Positions 31,619 to 41,593 of a DNA stretch of 64,000 nt are shown one piece after another. A program made the position numbers and the translations under genes. How positions within the stretch are numbered: position 1 is the stretch's first letter; each line of letters starts with the position of its first letter. The notes below the pieces were generated by a model that was given only the letters and a program-made list of their open reading frames with translations, searched no databases and was not told the DNA's origin. The stretch is from Eukaryota sp. TZLM1-RC (lineage: Eukaryota; Metamonada: BaSk clade): NCBI GenBank assembly GCA_040285825.1, contig JAUPSS010000012.1, positions 310,001-374,000 on the forward strand, written 5' to 3'.

Positions 31619-32554
31619 TTAATTAATGGCTTGAATAGCCACAATGATAACTCTCCTTCCTCTCTGAGAAAGAGTAATGTCCCTTCTTTGAAGGAGAACA
31701 ATCCACCGCCCTCGGTGAGTAATCCTCCACTTACGGAGAGTAATCCTTCCTTCGGGAAGAGTAATCCTCCAAAGGAGAGTGAGCTTTCCGCTGAGAAGAG
31801 CATTGCCTCTCAGAAAGAAAGCCACCTTCCCAATAAGGAGAGTGAACTTCACACTGAGGAGAGCCCCACCTCCCAGAAAAGAAGTCACCTCCCTAATACG
31901 GAGAGAGGTAACCACGTTGTTGATGTGTCAGAACTATACACATACCCCGACAACTCCTCGGAGCTCCTTCCTTGTAGGAAGAGTTTTCTCACTCCGAGCG
32001 AGCAACGGAGATTCAAAGCGTTTGTTGTAAGTACCAAATCTGACGCTTGTACAGAAGGTGAAGGAGGTGAAGGCGAGCAACAGTCTATGACTGGCTCCTC
32101 ACGTAAAACTCCCTCCTCACCTACTTCTGACATCAGCTCAAGTGAGGAACCTCAAAGTGATTCCAGAGGATCTCTTAATCAGAACTACAGCAGGAGAGGG
32201 GATGAGAGCGATGATGAACCACCTCATACACCCAATCCTCCTAATCCAACTCCTAGTTTCCCATCTACGGAAAGGACTTCTCAGGGTCTTTACCGCAGGA
32301 AATTAGCAAAGGCAGTTGACGCTGTAACTAGAGATTTCTTATTGGACCTCATCGCCAATCCTCCCGAAGATATACTGGATTGGAATGATGACGAATTATT
32401 AAAAATGGCTGAGAATGAGTCAGAGCGTCTTGCGGGATACGTAGACCCAGCCGAATGTGAGAAGGTCCGACGTGACTATTTAGCGAAACGTTGGCCCTTC
32501 CTCTTTGGGGAAGCCCACGGCAAAACACTTGACGACGTCGTCTACGAAAGTTAA
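31604..32554 (+). CDS. Element D ORF1 (gag N-terminal part), repeat-rich
   Basis: The ATG at 31604 is inside the LTR. Residues about 15-110 are degenerate tandem units of Ser/Asn/Pro/Lys/Glu type (for example KSNPP, KESELS, KESHLPNKE). A conserved part follows (AVDAVTRDFLLDLIANPPED, about 245-265). It ends at a TAA. The next codons continue the same frame (DQSPNLLKRLDD), and the matching site of element B has no stop there, so this may be a single gag frame broken by one nonsense change. Confidence 0.7.
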   Translation: MDRASLINGLNSHNDNSPSSLRKSNVPSLKENNPPPSVSNPPLTESNPSFGKSNPPKESELSAEKSIASQKESHLPNKESELHTEESPTSQKRSHLPNTERGNHVVDVSELYTYPDNSSELLPCRKSFLTPSEQRRFKAFVVSTKSDACTEGEGGEGEQQSMTGSSRKTPSSPTSDISSSEEPQSDSRGSLNQNYSRRGDESDDEPPHTPNPPNPTPSFPSTERTSQGLYRRKLAKAVDAVTRDFLLDLIANPPEDILDWNDDELLKMAENESERLAGYVDPAECEKVRRDYLAKRWPFLFGEAHGKTLDDVVYES

Positions 32555-32572
32555 GATCAGAGTCCAAATCTT

Positions 32573-35167
32573 TTGAAGAGATTGGATGATCTTACCGATT
32601 CGGCAGTCTCGTGTGGAATGAGTGCAGTCGAGGATTGCTATTTTAACGCACCTCGTTCAAAGTATCAAGCTGCTACTCCCAGGCCTGCCAAATGGCATAG
32701 GGATGCAATTGATGACCACAAAATATATTTCAGTGGAAATCAAGAAGCTTACGACAGACTATTTTGGATAGCTAAGATGTACCCTCATAATCAACAAGGT
32801 AGAAACCTTAGAGGCGTCGTAAGGCATTTCCTAGTGGAGAATGTACACCCAAAAGATTCCATTGCGGACATTTTTATTATGCTTGGGGGCAGATTCGATG
32901 AATCTCGAGGTGACACCCTTCAATTTCATACCAAAGAGTCCTATATTAGAGAAATAGGCACAAGGGTAATTGAATTGAAAGAGCAACGTGTTGGCCCCAA
33001 CAAGTTAAAACTAGTATACCCTGATGCATGGATGGCTAAACTTAAGGCATGGGTTGATAGCTGGCCCGACCAAAATGTTTTTGAGAATGTCTTAATAAAG
33101 AGCAGTTGCCTTCCATATGATCATAAACTAGCAGGGGTCCCTAGAGGATCTAAAGATGCACCAGATTGGGTGGATTTAAGGCCACCAGCCCAGACTGTAC
33201 CTGTACAGGAGGAACCTCCTAAGACAAGATTTATCATAAAGTTGGGCGAAACATTGCCTTCAGAAGAGAGGAATATGAACCTATATAGTACACCTTCTGT
33301 AGGGCCTCTGGCATCTAGGAGAGCTTCTTGTGAAGCAACTCCTACACAAGCATCTGTTATAAAATCATCTATACCCACGCAACCCCTAGGAACGAATGCT
33401 CCTAGAGATTCTCTCGTTGACACCCTCGGTCTTTATAGAACTCCTGTAACAGACGAGGAGAAATTGAGGAAAAGAATAGACGACAAACTGAGATGCCTAG
33501 TTAAGTTAAATGAAGCGTTTGACGCCAAGAAGATCTTCGACTTCGTTCTTAACTTTGGCAATTGGGCTAAAACAGTTAGGGATCGCGATGGACCCACCAG
33601 AGCATTTACGCCGATCACCAAATACGGTCAACCTGTTCATCAGTACGACTTCGTTAGATCTATGTTCTTCGAAGTGGACCCTTTGTATTTGAGATTTATG
33701 ATCGAGGGTAAGGTCATCGCAGAATGGCAGAGTTTTTATGGAGGCCGTACAAACGTGTTAGGCAACAACCCATCTGACGCCGAAATCTGGGAATATTTGC
33801 TACTCAGCACCCAGTACAAATACCCTACCGATGTTGAAAAGGCTTTAAGGTCTGTAAGACCATCTGAGATCAGTCGCAGAATGACTGCTGAATCTTCGTG
33901 GACAGCCTTCATAGAGCAGATCATATATATAATTCGACGCTCTACAATTATGCCTGGAACGGATGGTAATCCGTCTGTCGTCTACCCAGCAAAGAGATTT
34001 CTCGAAACTATTAACGACAAAACAAACAATCAATTGATGGACACATATATCATTTGGATTGGCAAGTTTGATTCGAGTAACGAGAAACTGGGCGATGCGA
34101 TTTACGATTTAGGTAACGCATTTGTTAACAAGGTCAATAGCCTTGAATCCTCGATCAAAGACATGAATTTGATTAGAACAGCTTTTGGTGCTCTCGCTCC
34201 TGCGCAAAAAGGACGAAGCCAGTCAAAAGGTCCTTTTAAGAACCCTAGAGTAAGCAGTCGACCCATCCCTTCAGAGCAATGGTGTAACTTATGTAAAACC
34301 AATAAACATCCTGAAGAAAAATGTTTTAAATTAGTGGGAAGACCTGGTTCAAAAAAGCGTCATGGAGGTGAAAGACGTGATAGAAAACGTAAAAGTAGTA
34401 GTAATAAAGCAGATGATTATACATCTTTTAACAATAGCCTTACAAATAATTCAATTAAATCCATTTATAAAATGAGCAAAACAGATTCGAATTATAATCA
34501 CCTAAATCCATTAAAAAGATTTAGAGAGTCATCCAATCCTGTGGGTTCTATCCACAGTGTTAGACTATCCAGGGTAGCAGAGGACCAAGAAAGTTTTAAC
34601 GGGGAACTTTGGTTAACCTGCACCATAAATAACGTGGAAGTACAAGGCGAAATCGATAATGGAGCTGCATTTTCAGCATTATCAATGGATTTAGCCTCTA
34701 AATGTAATATGACAGTTAATGACAATAAGACTGTCGAATACTTATCGGCAAATGGTATTCGCTCCACGACCCTGGGATGTGCAAGTGGTGTTCTTGCTCT
34801 AAATGTGGGTAGCTTGGCCACTCAAGTGTTTTTAAGGATCGAATTCCAGATCATTCCTGGTACCAATAATTTTTTGATCGGAAGAGACTTATTACAAACC
34901 TTGGGGCTACGCAGGGAGCACGGTTTTAATATTAATTTGGATCGCGAACATCGCACCATCTTAAATGCTGAATGTGAGTTCGATAATAGAATTTGTCAAC
35001 CAATTAGATTCATTGAACAATTGAGTAATAAATCAGACTTAGGTAATGATTTTGGGCATTCCACATTTAGACATGAGTTAGATGAGTTGGGCTGTAGAAT
35101 ATGCCTGGATGACATTAGGGACGAGGAACGCCTAGTCGTGCTACTCGAAAAATATAGAAATGTATAG
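32573..35167 (+). CDS. Element D gag body, zinc finger and protease (864 codons)
   Basis: Contains a gag body with conserved blocks (CYFNAPRSKYQAATPRPAKW; WIAKMYPHNQQGRNLR), a zinc finger WCNLCKTNKHPEEKC (C-x2-C-x4-H-x4-C, about residue 590) followed by a basic run, and a retropepsin-like segment (GEIDNGAAFSALS, with DNGA in place of DTGA). The frame is lost at 35158-35167, where element B has two additional T residues (GTATTTAGTGGG against GTATAGTGGG). Confidence 0.8.
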   Translation: MKRLDDLTDSAVSCGMSAVEDCYFNAPRSKYQAATPRPAKWHRDAIDDHKIYFSGNQEAYDRLFWIAKMYPHNQQGRNLRGVVRHFLVENVHPKDSIADIFIMLGGRFDESRGDTLQFHTKESYIREIGTRVIELKEQRVGPNKLKLVYPDAWMAKLKAWVDSWPDQNVFENVLIKSSCLPYDHKLAGVPRGSKDAPDWVDLRPPAQTVPVQEEPPKTRFIIKLGETLPSEERNMNLYSTPSVGPLASRRASCEATPTQASVIKSSIPTQPLGTNAPRDSLVDTLGLYRTPVTDEEKLRKRIDDKLRCLVKLNEAFDAKKIFDFVLNFGNWAKTVRDRDGPTRAFTPITKYGQPVHQYDFVRSMFFEVDPLYLRFMIEGKVIAEWQSFYGGRTNVLGNNPSDAEIWEYLLLSTQYKYPTDVEKALRSVRPSEISRRMTAESSWTAFIEQIIYIIRRSTIMPGTDGNPSVVYPAKRFLETINDKTNNQLMDTYIIWIGKFDSSNEKLGDAIYDLGNAFVNKVNSLESSIKDMNLIRTAFGALAPAQKGRSQSKGPFKNPRVSSRPIPSEQWCNLCKTNKHPEEKCFKLVGRPGSKKRHGGERRDRKRKSSSNKADDYTSFNNSLTNNSIKSIYKMSKTDSNYNHLNPLKRFRESSNPVGSIHSVRLSRVAEDQESFNGELWLTCTINNVEVQGEIDNGAAFSALSMDLASKCNMTVNDNKTVEYLSANGIRSTTLGCASGVLALNVGSLATQVFLRIEFQIIPGTNNFLIGRDLLQTLGLRREHGFNINLDREHRTILNAECEFDNRICQPIRFIEQLSNKSDLGNDFGHSTFRHELDELGCRICLDDIRDEERLVVLLEKYRNV

Positions 35168-36056
35168 TGGGCTACCTCACCCGGATGGAATTGATTGTCA
35201 GCCGATGACCATTCCATTTTATGACGAAAGTAAGGTCGTCAAAAGGAAACCTCGAAGATTAAACCCAGAAAAACAACGGGTAGCCGAGGAAATTTTTAAC
35301 GAATTGATCCGTAATGGATTTGCTGTGCCCGCAAAGTCTCAATTCAGTAGTCCCATCTGTCTTGTGATTTACCCTGATCACAGGAAACCACGATTAACTG
35401 GCGATTTTAGTGGTATTGGTGGAGTAAATGATTTAACTAAACCTGTAGAGGCAAATTTGCCCAGGATTAGCGACATTTTAGAGTTTCTAAGTAAAGCTAA
35501 TTATATAGCAACTCTAGATTTACCTAAGGCATTTTGGCAGCTCAAAATTGCAGAAGAGGATATTGATAACACTACCGTATCAATTCCCGGGATGTCGATC
35601 AGTTTTAAAAGGGCTTGTTTTGGTTTGAAGAACGTTCCTGCAGTCTTCCAAAACATGATGATGGAAATATTTGATTCTGAGGGTGTATTTATTTATATCG
35701 ATGATATAATAATAAAAGCTTCAACCCTGGATGAATTTCTATCTAGAGTAGGTACGGTCCTAGAACGCGCCAAACGTTTTAGAGTTAACCTTGGCCTACC
35801 CAAGTGTAGCTTTACCACTTGCAAACATGAAATAAAAATTCTAGGTAGTATTTTTGTAAACAAAACCCGATATATAGATGAATCTAGGATCGAGGGACTG
35901 ATCAACCTACCCAAACCCAGGACATTACCTGAAGTTAGGAGTTTTATAGGCTCGATCAATTATATACGTGATTGGTTGCCAAATTTGTTTGACTTGATAG
36001 AACCAATCAACAAATTAACCAGAAACAAACCGTCAAAAAATCAAGTGGGCTTCTGA
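35160..36056 (+). CDS. Element D reverse transcriptase (298 codons)
   Basis: RT with LTGDFSGIGG, TLDLPKAFWQ, CFGLKNVPAVFQN and YIDDIIIKAS, then the connection (GSINYIRDWLPN). The frame ends early after RNKPSK because of an extra A in a run of six (about 36031-36036). The shifted frame then reads IKWASDRDEAFD, which is the expected continuation into RNase H. The identical site occurs in element B (about 24220-24230). Confidence 0.83.
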   Translation: MYSGLPHPDGIDCQPMTIPFYDESKVVKRKPRRLNPEKQRVAEEIFNELIRNGFAVPAKSQFSSPICLVIYPDHRKPRLTGDFSGIGGVNDLTKPVEANLPRISDILEFLSKANYIATLDLPKAFWQLKIAEEDIDNTTVSIPGMSISFKRACFGLKNVPAVFQNMMMEIFDSEGVFIYIDDIIIKASTLDEFLSRVGTVLERAKRFRVNLGLPKCSFTTCKHEIKILGSIFVNKTRYIDESRIEGLINLPKPRTLPEVRSFIGSINYIRDWLPNLFDLIEPINKLTRNKPSKNQVGF

Positions 36057-36065
36057 TCGTGATGA

Positions 36066-36885
36066 GGCTTTTGATAAGATTATAAATCTTATTAAAACAA
36101 ATATCCCTCTTGAACTGCCCTCAGAAGACAAGCATATTTTAATAAGTGCTGACGCGTCCGATGTGGCTGTAGGTGGAGTAATATGGCAAGAAGCTAACCC
36201 ACCTAAAGATCCTACGACACCGCTAATTAAGAGAAAGGTTGTACCTATTGCCTTCTTTAGCAGATTATTATCAACTTCACAAAAGAATTGGTCTGTACTT
36301 CAGAAAGAGTTGTATGCAATTTTACTAATTCTCACTGACAGTAGTTTAGAAAACTATTTAATTTCGAGGAAATTAACTATTTTCACTGATCATAGAAATT
36401 TAGCATACCTCATATCAGCTCCTGAAAAGAACAGAATTGTGAAGAGGTGGCTACCAATATTGTCAGAATTCAATTTTGATGTAGTCCACACTGCAGGCGA
36501 GGAGAATTATTGGGCAGACATGTTGTCTAGATTGGTTGACACCAAACCCAAAACTCCTCGAGTCCAACAAGTGAGAAACTTGGCACCTCACAGAGTTGAA
36601 GAACAATTACCCTATTTAAATTTATTAACTAGAGTTAATTTGTTAAGGGATGATATTACTCAACCGTCCACAATTGAGCTACCCACGATCAATAGCTTAT
36701 CTGCACTGAAAGAAGCAGTTGAGGATACTAAATTTGATTTATTTGACACTTGGATCTCAAAGATTAGGCAAAAACAACTTATAGATGTTGATTCAAATCC
36801 TGATTATTATAAGATTACAATTATAATTCAGATATTCAATTGTATACCAACAATCGTGGGAAGATTGTCATCCCAGATAGTTTAA
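36066..36885 (+). CDS. Element D RNase H region
   Basis: Continuous with RT after the one-base shift. It has LISADASDVAVGGVIW, LQKELYAILLIL, FTDHRNLAYL and YWADMLSRLVD, the four RNase H blocks. Nothing resembling a start codon is required, since this is part of pol. It ends after ISKIRQKQL in another frame shift (one base missing against element B near 36811-36830). Confidence 0.75.
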
Positions 36886-38252
36886 AGAAGCAGACTCTAA
36901 CTATCATTCATGGACATGCAAATGTTGGCCATCCTAGTGTGACGACTAGCGTAAAGAAATTACTCAATAGTGATTACTTTTGGCCCGACATGCGCAAAGA
37001 CATGATTAACCATATTAAGAGATGCCCAGCATGTCAAAAGACGGCGCATGTGCCTAAAAATGTCATTGAATCATCTGGCTCTCTTTGGGCTGATCGACCT
37101 TTTGCACGATTAAACGCAGACACTATTGGACCATTACAACAAGATGATAATGGATTCAAATATTTAATAGTTTTTGTAGACTCGTTCACCAGGTATACGA
37201 TCATTTGCCCTGTAAAGGAATTGAATGCAGTGGAGGCAACCAATCACCTCCTATGGAGTGTAGTATCAATTTTTGGTATCCCACTGTTGATTCACAGTGA
37301 CAATGGTATTGAATTTGCAAATGCCATATTCAAAGGGTTATGCGATTTATTAAACATTGAAGTAAGTCGTTCACTAACTAGCTTTTCACAAAGCAATGGT
37401 TTAGTAGAAAGACGACACAGAGACATTTTACAAAGTCTAAGAAAGATTTTGGTGGACTCTGGCGATTATAGCAATTGGAGTGAATATATCCCAATTGTAC
37501 AACTTCAAATCAATTCAACTGTTAGTAGAGTTACTGGTCATTCGCCCTACAATTTAATGTTTGGTAGCGACCACAGCCCTAGAGCTGATCCTAGTAATAT
37601 GTTTGAATTAATAAAATCAGCTAATGTTAATATTCCCTTTGTTAAAGATCTTGAAGCAAAACTTGAAAGGATTTCAAAGAAGAGAGAAGAGGCAGAGCTC
37701 AGGCAAGCTCAACAACTGCCTGAAGTTAACAAACATAGGAACCCTTTTAATAAAGGTGACTTAGTTTTGCGATTAAAGATTAATGGTAAACTCCATGGTT
37801 GCTTCGCTGGCCCTTTTCTCGTTGAAGAAGTTAAATCCAATAAAAGTTTATTACTCAAGAATCTTGTCACTGGTTCGATGTCTACGGCAAGTATAAATCA
37901 TTGTAAACTATACCTTTCAGACTTCCCTAAAGAAGATCTTTATTGGCATAAGAATATTGCTGCTGGCGATATGGAAGAATCTGTAATCGTTAAAATTATA
38001 GATCACTTTGATTACGTAGAGTCGAACAATAATAAAGTTCCTTATTGTACCGCAGTTTGGTATGGCGGCGAGACTTCGTCTGTCCCAGTTGCTGACGTCA
38101 AAAGCACTGAGGCATATCAAACATATTTGCGCTCTATTAGTCCTCACACTACCAGGAAACGGAAGGTATCTTCTAATTCCAAATCTAAGACTAATTCCCC
38201 TGCAGTCAGTACTCGTAGCTCTCGTTCGATATCTAAGAGAGGGAAAAGGTAG
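36840..38252 (+). CDS. Element D integrase with GPF/Y-like module and C-terminal chromo-like segment (470 codons)
   Basis: Integrase zinc module (GHPSVTTSVKKLL...CPACQK, about 28-68), catalytic Asp in NADTIGPL, Asp in HSDNGIEFAN and Glu in SNGLVERRHRD, spaced as in DD35E integrases. About residue 300 a GPF/Y-like stretch is seen (GDLVLRLKINGKLHGCFAGP). Residues about 365-435 (IVKIIDHF...TAVWYGG...VPVADVKS) are placed and patterned like the chromodomain of chromoviral integrases, an inference only. A basic tail ends in SKRGKR, and its TAG abuts the 3' LTR. Confidence 0.85.
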   Translation: MYTNNRGKIVIPDSLKKQTLTIIHGHANVGHPSVTTSVKKLLNSDYFWPDMRKDMINHIKRCPACQKTAHVPKNVIESSGSLWADRPFARLNADTIGPLQQDDNGFKYLIVFVDSFTRYTIICPVKELNAVEATNHLLWSVVSIFGIPLLIHSDNGIEFANAIFKGLCDLLNIEVSRSLTSFSQSNGLVERRHRDILQSLRKILVDSGDYSNWSEYIPIVQLQINSTVSRVTGHSPYNLMFGSDHSPRADPSNMFELIKSANVNIPFVKDLEAKLERISKKREEAELRQAQQLPEVNKHRNPFNKGDLVLRLKINGKLHGCFAGPFLVEEVKSNKSLLLKNLVTGSMSTASINHCKLYLSDFPKEDLYWHKNIAAGDMEESVIVKIIDHFDYVESNNNKVPYCTAVWYGGETSSVPVADVKSTEAYQTYLRSISPHTTRKRKVSSNSKSKTNSPAVSTRSSRSISKRGKR

Positions 38253-38364
38253 TGTTGTACTGTGGACAATTAGTCTAGTACATTTATATTTATATAACAT
38301 AGTTCACTAGTGATGGCCTTTATAAGGGCCGGTGAAATTCTAATAAATTATTCCTTATTCTTTG
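38253..38364 (+). repeat. 3' LTR of element D, first part (remainder at 40088-40121)
   Basis: Matches 31483-31594 with one difference. A LINE is inserted after TTATTCTTTG, and that 10-bp string is repeated at 40088-40097, where the LTR resumes and ends at GCATCA (40121). Confidence 0.88.
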
Positions 38365-38371
38365 ACTAAAA

Positions 38372-39712
38372 ATGATTGCATATATGGATGATGTTGTGCT
38401 TATTGGTGAATTAAATATTGTGAAAAAAGCAACTGTATGTTTTAAAGAATTATTTACCAAAATTGGTCTCCGACTTAATTTACTTAAATGTGTTTTGTTA
38501 TCGAATTCTCCAGTTTCCACAATAATTGATGATATTGAAATTCAAGCCAAATTATATTCAATTGATGCTATTCGTCATTTGGGTTCGTTTTTAGGAAATA
38601 ATGATGAAATTACCAAAAAATTATTTGAAAAGTTGGACTCAATTTCTGACAAAATTGACCGAATGATGAATTTAGATATAAAAAAACACATCAAATTTAC
38701 CATTATAAGACTGTGTTTTAGTTCCAATTTTAATCATATATTTCGATCTACAAATCCTCTCGTCACTAGACCTTTGGCTCAAAAGTTTAATGAGTTACGT
38801 GCAAAAGTTCTGTCTCAATTACTGGGATGTAAAATGTTTCAAATTCCAGATCATGCTTACCTTAGTCCACAATATGGTGGTTTAGGGTGGACGAAGGCTT
38901 CTATTCTTACCTCGTGTGCTTTTGTTGGTGGATGCAGAAATGCAATCTTTGAGTTCTCCGAAAGATTTGCAGATTGGGAAGATTTATTGATGACAACGCA
39001 AAGTTCCACTGTTTTTGCATTAAATGAAGAAATTTCAAGAATTGATGTAGAAAAATGGGGTCGATGTTTTCCCCAATCATTCAATGACAATATTCCAGAA
39101 AAAAATGTTTTAAATTTGAAGTACACTCTTCGAACATTACAGAAAAGATTGACTGGAGTGTATGAAAAAGATCTTTATAATAATATTTGCAGCTCGGCTG
39201 TTTTAAATCAAGATCTTCACTCATTGTTATTGGAAAAGGGTGTTTGTGAAAACAAGGTGTCAGATTCTTCACTTTTTGTAACCATTGTACCACGAAGATT
39301 TGGATTGTGTGCTACTAATGAAGCATTTGTAACAAAAATGAGATTATATTTGAACATCCCCATTAACCAATTATTATCAAAAGAAAAATGTATTTGTTCG
39401 AATTCACCTCAACTCACTTTGCGCCATGCTCTAAATTGCTCTAAATTGATAACTTATCGTTCTTCATTACATGATGCTGTTAGAGACACTGTTTTCAATA
39501 TGGCACAAACTGCAAGGATATCGTGTATCAAAGAGCCCCTGCTGAAAGAAACACTTTCTCTGAATAATTTTGGTTCTGATGATAGAGGTGATGTATACTG
39601 TGATTGGATTGATAATTCTGAAGCTATTGTTGACTTTGTCTCATGTAATGTTGCAAACGATACTTTGGTTAACAGAAGAAAACTTAATCCTGTGGCTGCT
39701 CTGGATTTTTAA
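38372..39712 (+). pseudogene. LINE1 RT C-terminal part, zinc motif and start of nuclease region
   Basis: Begins with the RT palm motif AYMDDVV, followed by thumb and a conserved helical part (SPQYGGLGWTKASIL), then a C-terminal zinc motif (CICSNSPQLTLRHALNC, C-x-C...H...C) and a restriction-like nuclease region with RGDVYCDWID and EAIVDFVSCN. The frame ends at 39712 because of one extra T in a T-run (about 39706-39710). The other frame continues with KAKEKHRKYDKEFED. Confidence 0.82.
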
Positions 39713-39810
39713 AGCAAAAGAAAAACATAGAAAATATGATAAAGAATTTGAAGATGCAAATATCGATAGAAATACACAGCTGGTTTTTATTGCTTTCCCA
39801 TTTTCGATAA

Positions 39811-40023
39811 ATGGAAGATTATCAGTTGAAGCAGAAACTTTTTTTGGATGACTTCCAAAAAATGGTGAAAGAAAAAACAATGAAAAGATTTGATATTTTT
39901 TTATGGCGTTCACGGATTCAATTTGCCATTATTAATAGATTACCGCGGTTTTTCAATCGAATTAGAGAAGCTTTAGCTAGACAGCAAGCAAATCAAGATT
40001 TTGTAGAGGAAATCTTGGTTTAA
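39811..40023 (+). pseudogene. LINE1 C-terminus
   Basis: LDDFQKMVKEKTMKRFDIF and WRSRIQFAIINRLPRFF lead to the end QANQDFVEEILV. It follows the 39712 break and a second one-base excess in a T-run at about 39840. The same residues end the minus-strand copy at 55036. Confidence 0.78.
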
Positions 40024-40125
40024 TGATAGTCGTCCCATTAGTTATGATTTAATTTAATCAAGTGTGCAAATTCAATAAATTAAATATTTATTCTTTGTTA
40101 TCATATATGGATAGAGCATCATGTA

Positions 40126-40469
40126 CCCATATCCCAACTATTAATAAATTCCACTAAAAGCAGAAAGACAGGTTTTACATCTTACGAACTAATGTTCGGA
40201 TCTTCGATTAGTCCTAGATCGGACCCTGCTAACATATTAGGAAACTTATCAAAATTTGATTCCAATATACCTTTTTAGACGACATTAAAATGAACCTCCA
40301 ATAGCTCTACGCCTTGCAAGAGGTCTAGACGTAGTACTAGAATTAGGAAGTGATGCTAATTCTCAGTTTAGATTAGGTTATTTGTAGTTATTTAGTTATT
40401 TAGTTATTTGTTTATAGTTTAGATTCATATTTATATAAGCCTATTAGCTCTGAAAAAATGAAAAAGCAG
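40126..40469 (+). pseudogene. Element C integrase end, separated by element D
   Basis: Reads PISQLLINSTKSRKTGFTSY, then ELMFGSSISPRSDPANILG, and resumes exactly from STYV at 31482. An in-frame TAG at 40276-40278 follows NIPF. A short, purine-rich end (40452-40469) directly precedes the 3' LTR and is a plausible polypurine tract. The integrase C-terminal region present in element D is not recognisable here. Confidence 0.8.
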
Positions 40470-40550
40470 TGTTGGCGCCCTAAGACTTTTATAATATGAA
40501 TAGAAAATAAATTATCCTTATCTCAACCACTTTTGCAACCTAAGGCAACA
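40470..40550 (+). repeat. 3' LTR of element C (81 bp)
   Basis: Partner of 25405-25485 with three substitutions. The integrase frame of element B resumes directly after it. Confidence 0.88.
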
Positions 40551-41593
40551 CTGTAAAGGAATTGAATGCAGTGGAGGCAACCAATCACCTCCTATGGAGT
40601 GTAGTATCAATTTTTGGTATCCCACTGTTGATTCACAGTGACAATGGTATTGAATTTGCAAATGCCATATTCAAAGGGTTATGCGATTTATTAAACATTG
40701 AAGTAAGTCGTTCACAAACTAGCTTTTAACAAAGCAATGGTATAGTAGAAAGACGACACAGAGACATTTTACAAAGTCTAAGAAAGATTTTGGTGGACTC
40801 TTGCGATTATAGCAATTGGAGTGAATACATCCCAATTGTACAACTTCAAATCAATTCAACTACTAGTAGAGTTACGCGTCATTCGCCCTACAATTTAATG
40901 TTTGGTAGCGACCACAGCCCTAGAGCTGATCCTAGTAATATGTTTGATCTAATAAAATCAGCTAATGTTAATATTCCCTTTGTTAAAGATCTTGAAGCAA
41001 AACTTGAAAGTATTGCAAAAAAGAGAGCATAGGCAGAGGTCAGGCAAGCTGATCAACTGCCTGAAGTCAGCAAAAATAGGAACCCTTTTAATAAAGGTGA
41101 CTTAGTTTTGCGATTAAAGACTAATGGTAAACTTCATGGTTGCTTCGCTGGCCCTTTCCTGATTGAAGAAGTGAAAACCACTAAAATTTTGTCACTCAAG
41201 AATCTTGTCACTGCTTCGATGTCCACGGCAATTATTAATCATTGTAAATTATACCCCTCTGACTTCCCTAAAGAAGATAAAGATTGGCATAAGGATATTG
41301 CCGCCAGTGATATGGAAAAATCTGTAATTATTAAGATTATAGATCACTTCGATTTTATGGACTCGAATGATAATAAAATTCCTTATGGTACCGCAGTTTG
41401 GTATGGCGGAAAGACATCCTCTGTCCCAGTTGCTGACGTCAAAAGCACTGAGGAATACCAATCATATTTGCGTACCCTTGGTCCTCGCACTACCAGAAAA
41501 CGGAAAGTGAATTCCGATTCTAAATCTAAGACTAATTCCCCTGCAGTAAATTCTTATAACTCTGGCACGAGATCTAAGAAAGGGAAAAGGTAG
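40551..41593 (+). pseudogene. Element B integrase, second part
   Basis: Resumes with VKELNAVEATNHLLWSVVSI and is over 90 percent alike to element D (37210-38252) by eye. It includes HSDNGIEFAN, the GPF-type module and the basic KRGKR-like end with a TAG abutting the 3' LTR-like sequence. Internal stops (for example near 40729 and 41030) break it into frames at 40790-41032 and 41108-41593. Confidence 0.83.

Larger units (their letters stand above)
38365..40087 (+). mobile_element. 5'-truncated R2-type LINE (LINE1) inserted in the 3' LTR of element D
   Basis: Starts inside the RT at the codons just before the AYMDDVV catalytic block and runs to the LINE 3' end (AATAAATTAAATA). It is flanked by TTATTCTTTG on both sides (38355-38364 and 40088-40097), a 10-bp target duplication. 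5' truncation plus duplication is the mark of target-primed reverse transcription. Nearly identical to the plus sense of 54968-57909. Confidence 0.92.
31483..40121 (+). mobile_element. Ty3/gypsy-like element D (family 2), youngest gypsy copy, inserted in element C
   Basis: The 5' LTR is 31483-31618, and the 3' LTR starts at 38253 and is itself split by a LINE. The target duplication TGTA is perfect. The LTRs differ at only one position over the 112 bases comparable before the LINE, so the insertion is recent. Coding sequence runs from within the 5' LTR to a TAG directly abutting the 3' LTR. Only a few stops or indels interrupt it. Confidence 0.9.
25405..40550 (+). mobile_element. Ty3/gypsy-like element C (family 1), inserted in element B and split by element D
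   Basis: Bounded by two 81-bp LTRs (25405-25485 and 40470-40550) that differ at three positions. It is flanked by CTGA on the left (25401-25404) and CTGT on the right, a 4-bp target duplication with one mismatch inside the integrase of B. The interior encodes ORF1/gag, protease, RT, RNase H and integrase. The integrase is interrupted at 31482 by element D and resumes at 40126. Without D, the element is about 6.5 kb. Confidence 0.88.
19800..41593 (+). mobile_element. Ty3/gypsy-like element B (family 2), outermost member of the nest, split by element C
   Basis: The left LTR starts at 19800. Gag, protease, RT, RNase H and the first half of integrase run to 25404, and the second half resumes at 40551 exactly where the frame was cut. 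The intact comparison is element D (37140-37300), where the two flanks are contiguous. Frames contain many stops (for example 20230-23990), so this is the oldest gypsy copy here. The true element length, without the 15.1-kb insertion, is about 6.6 kb. Confidence 0.85.
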
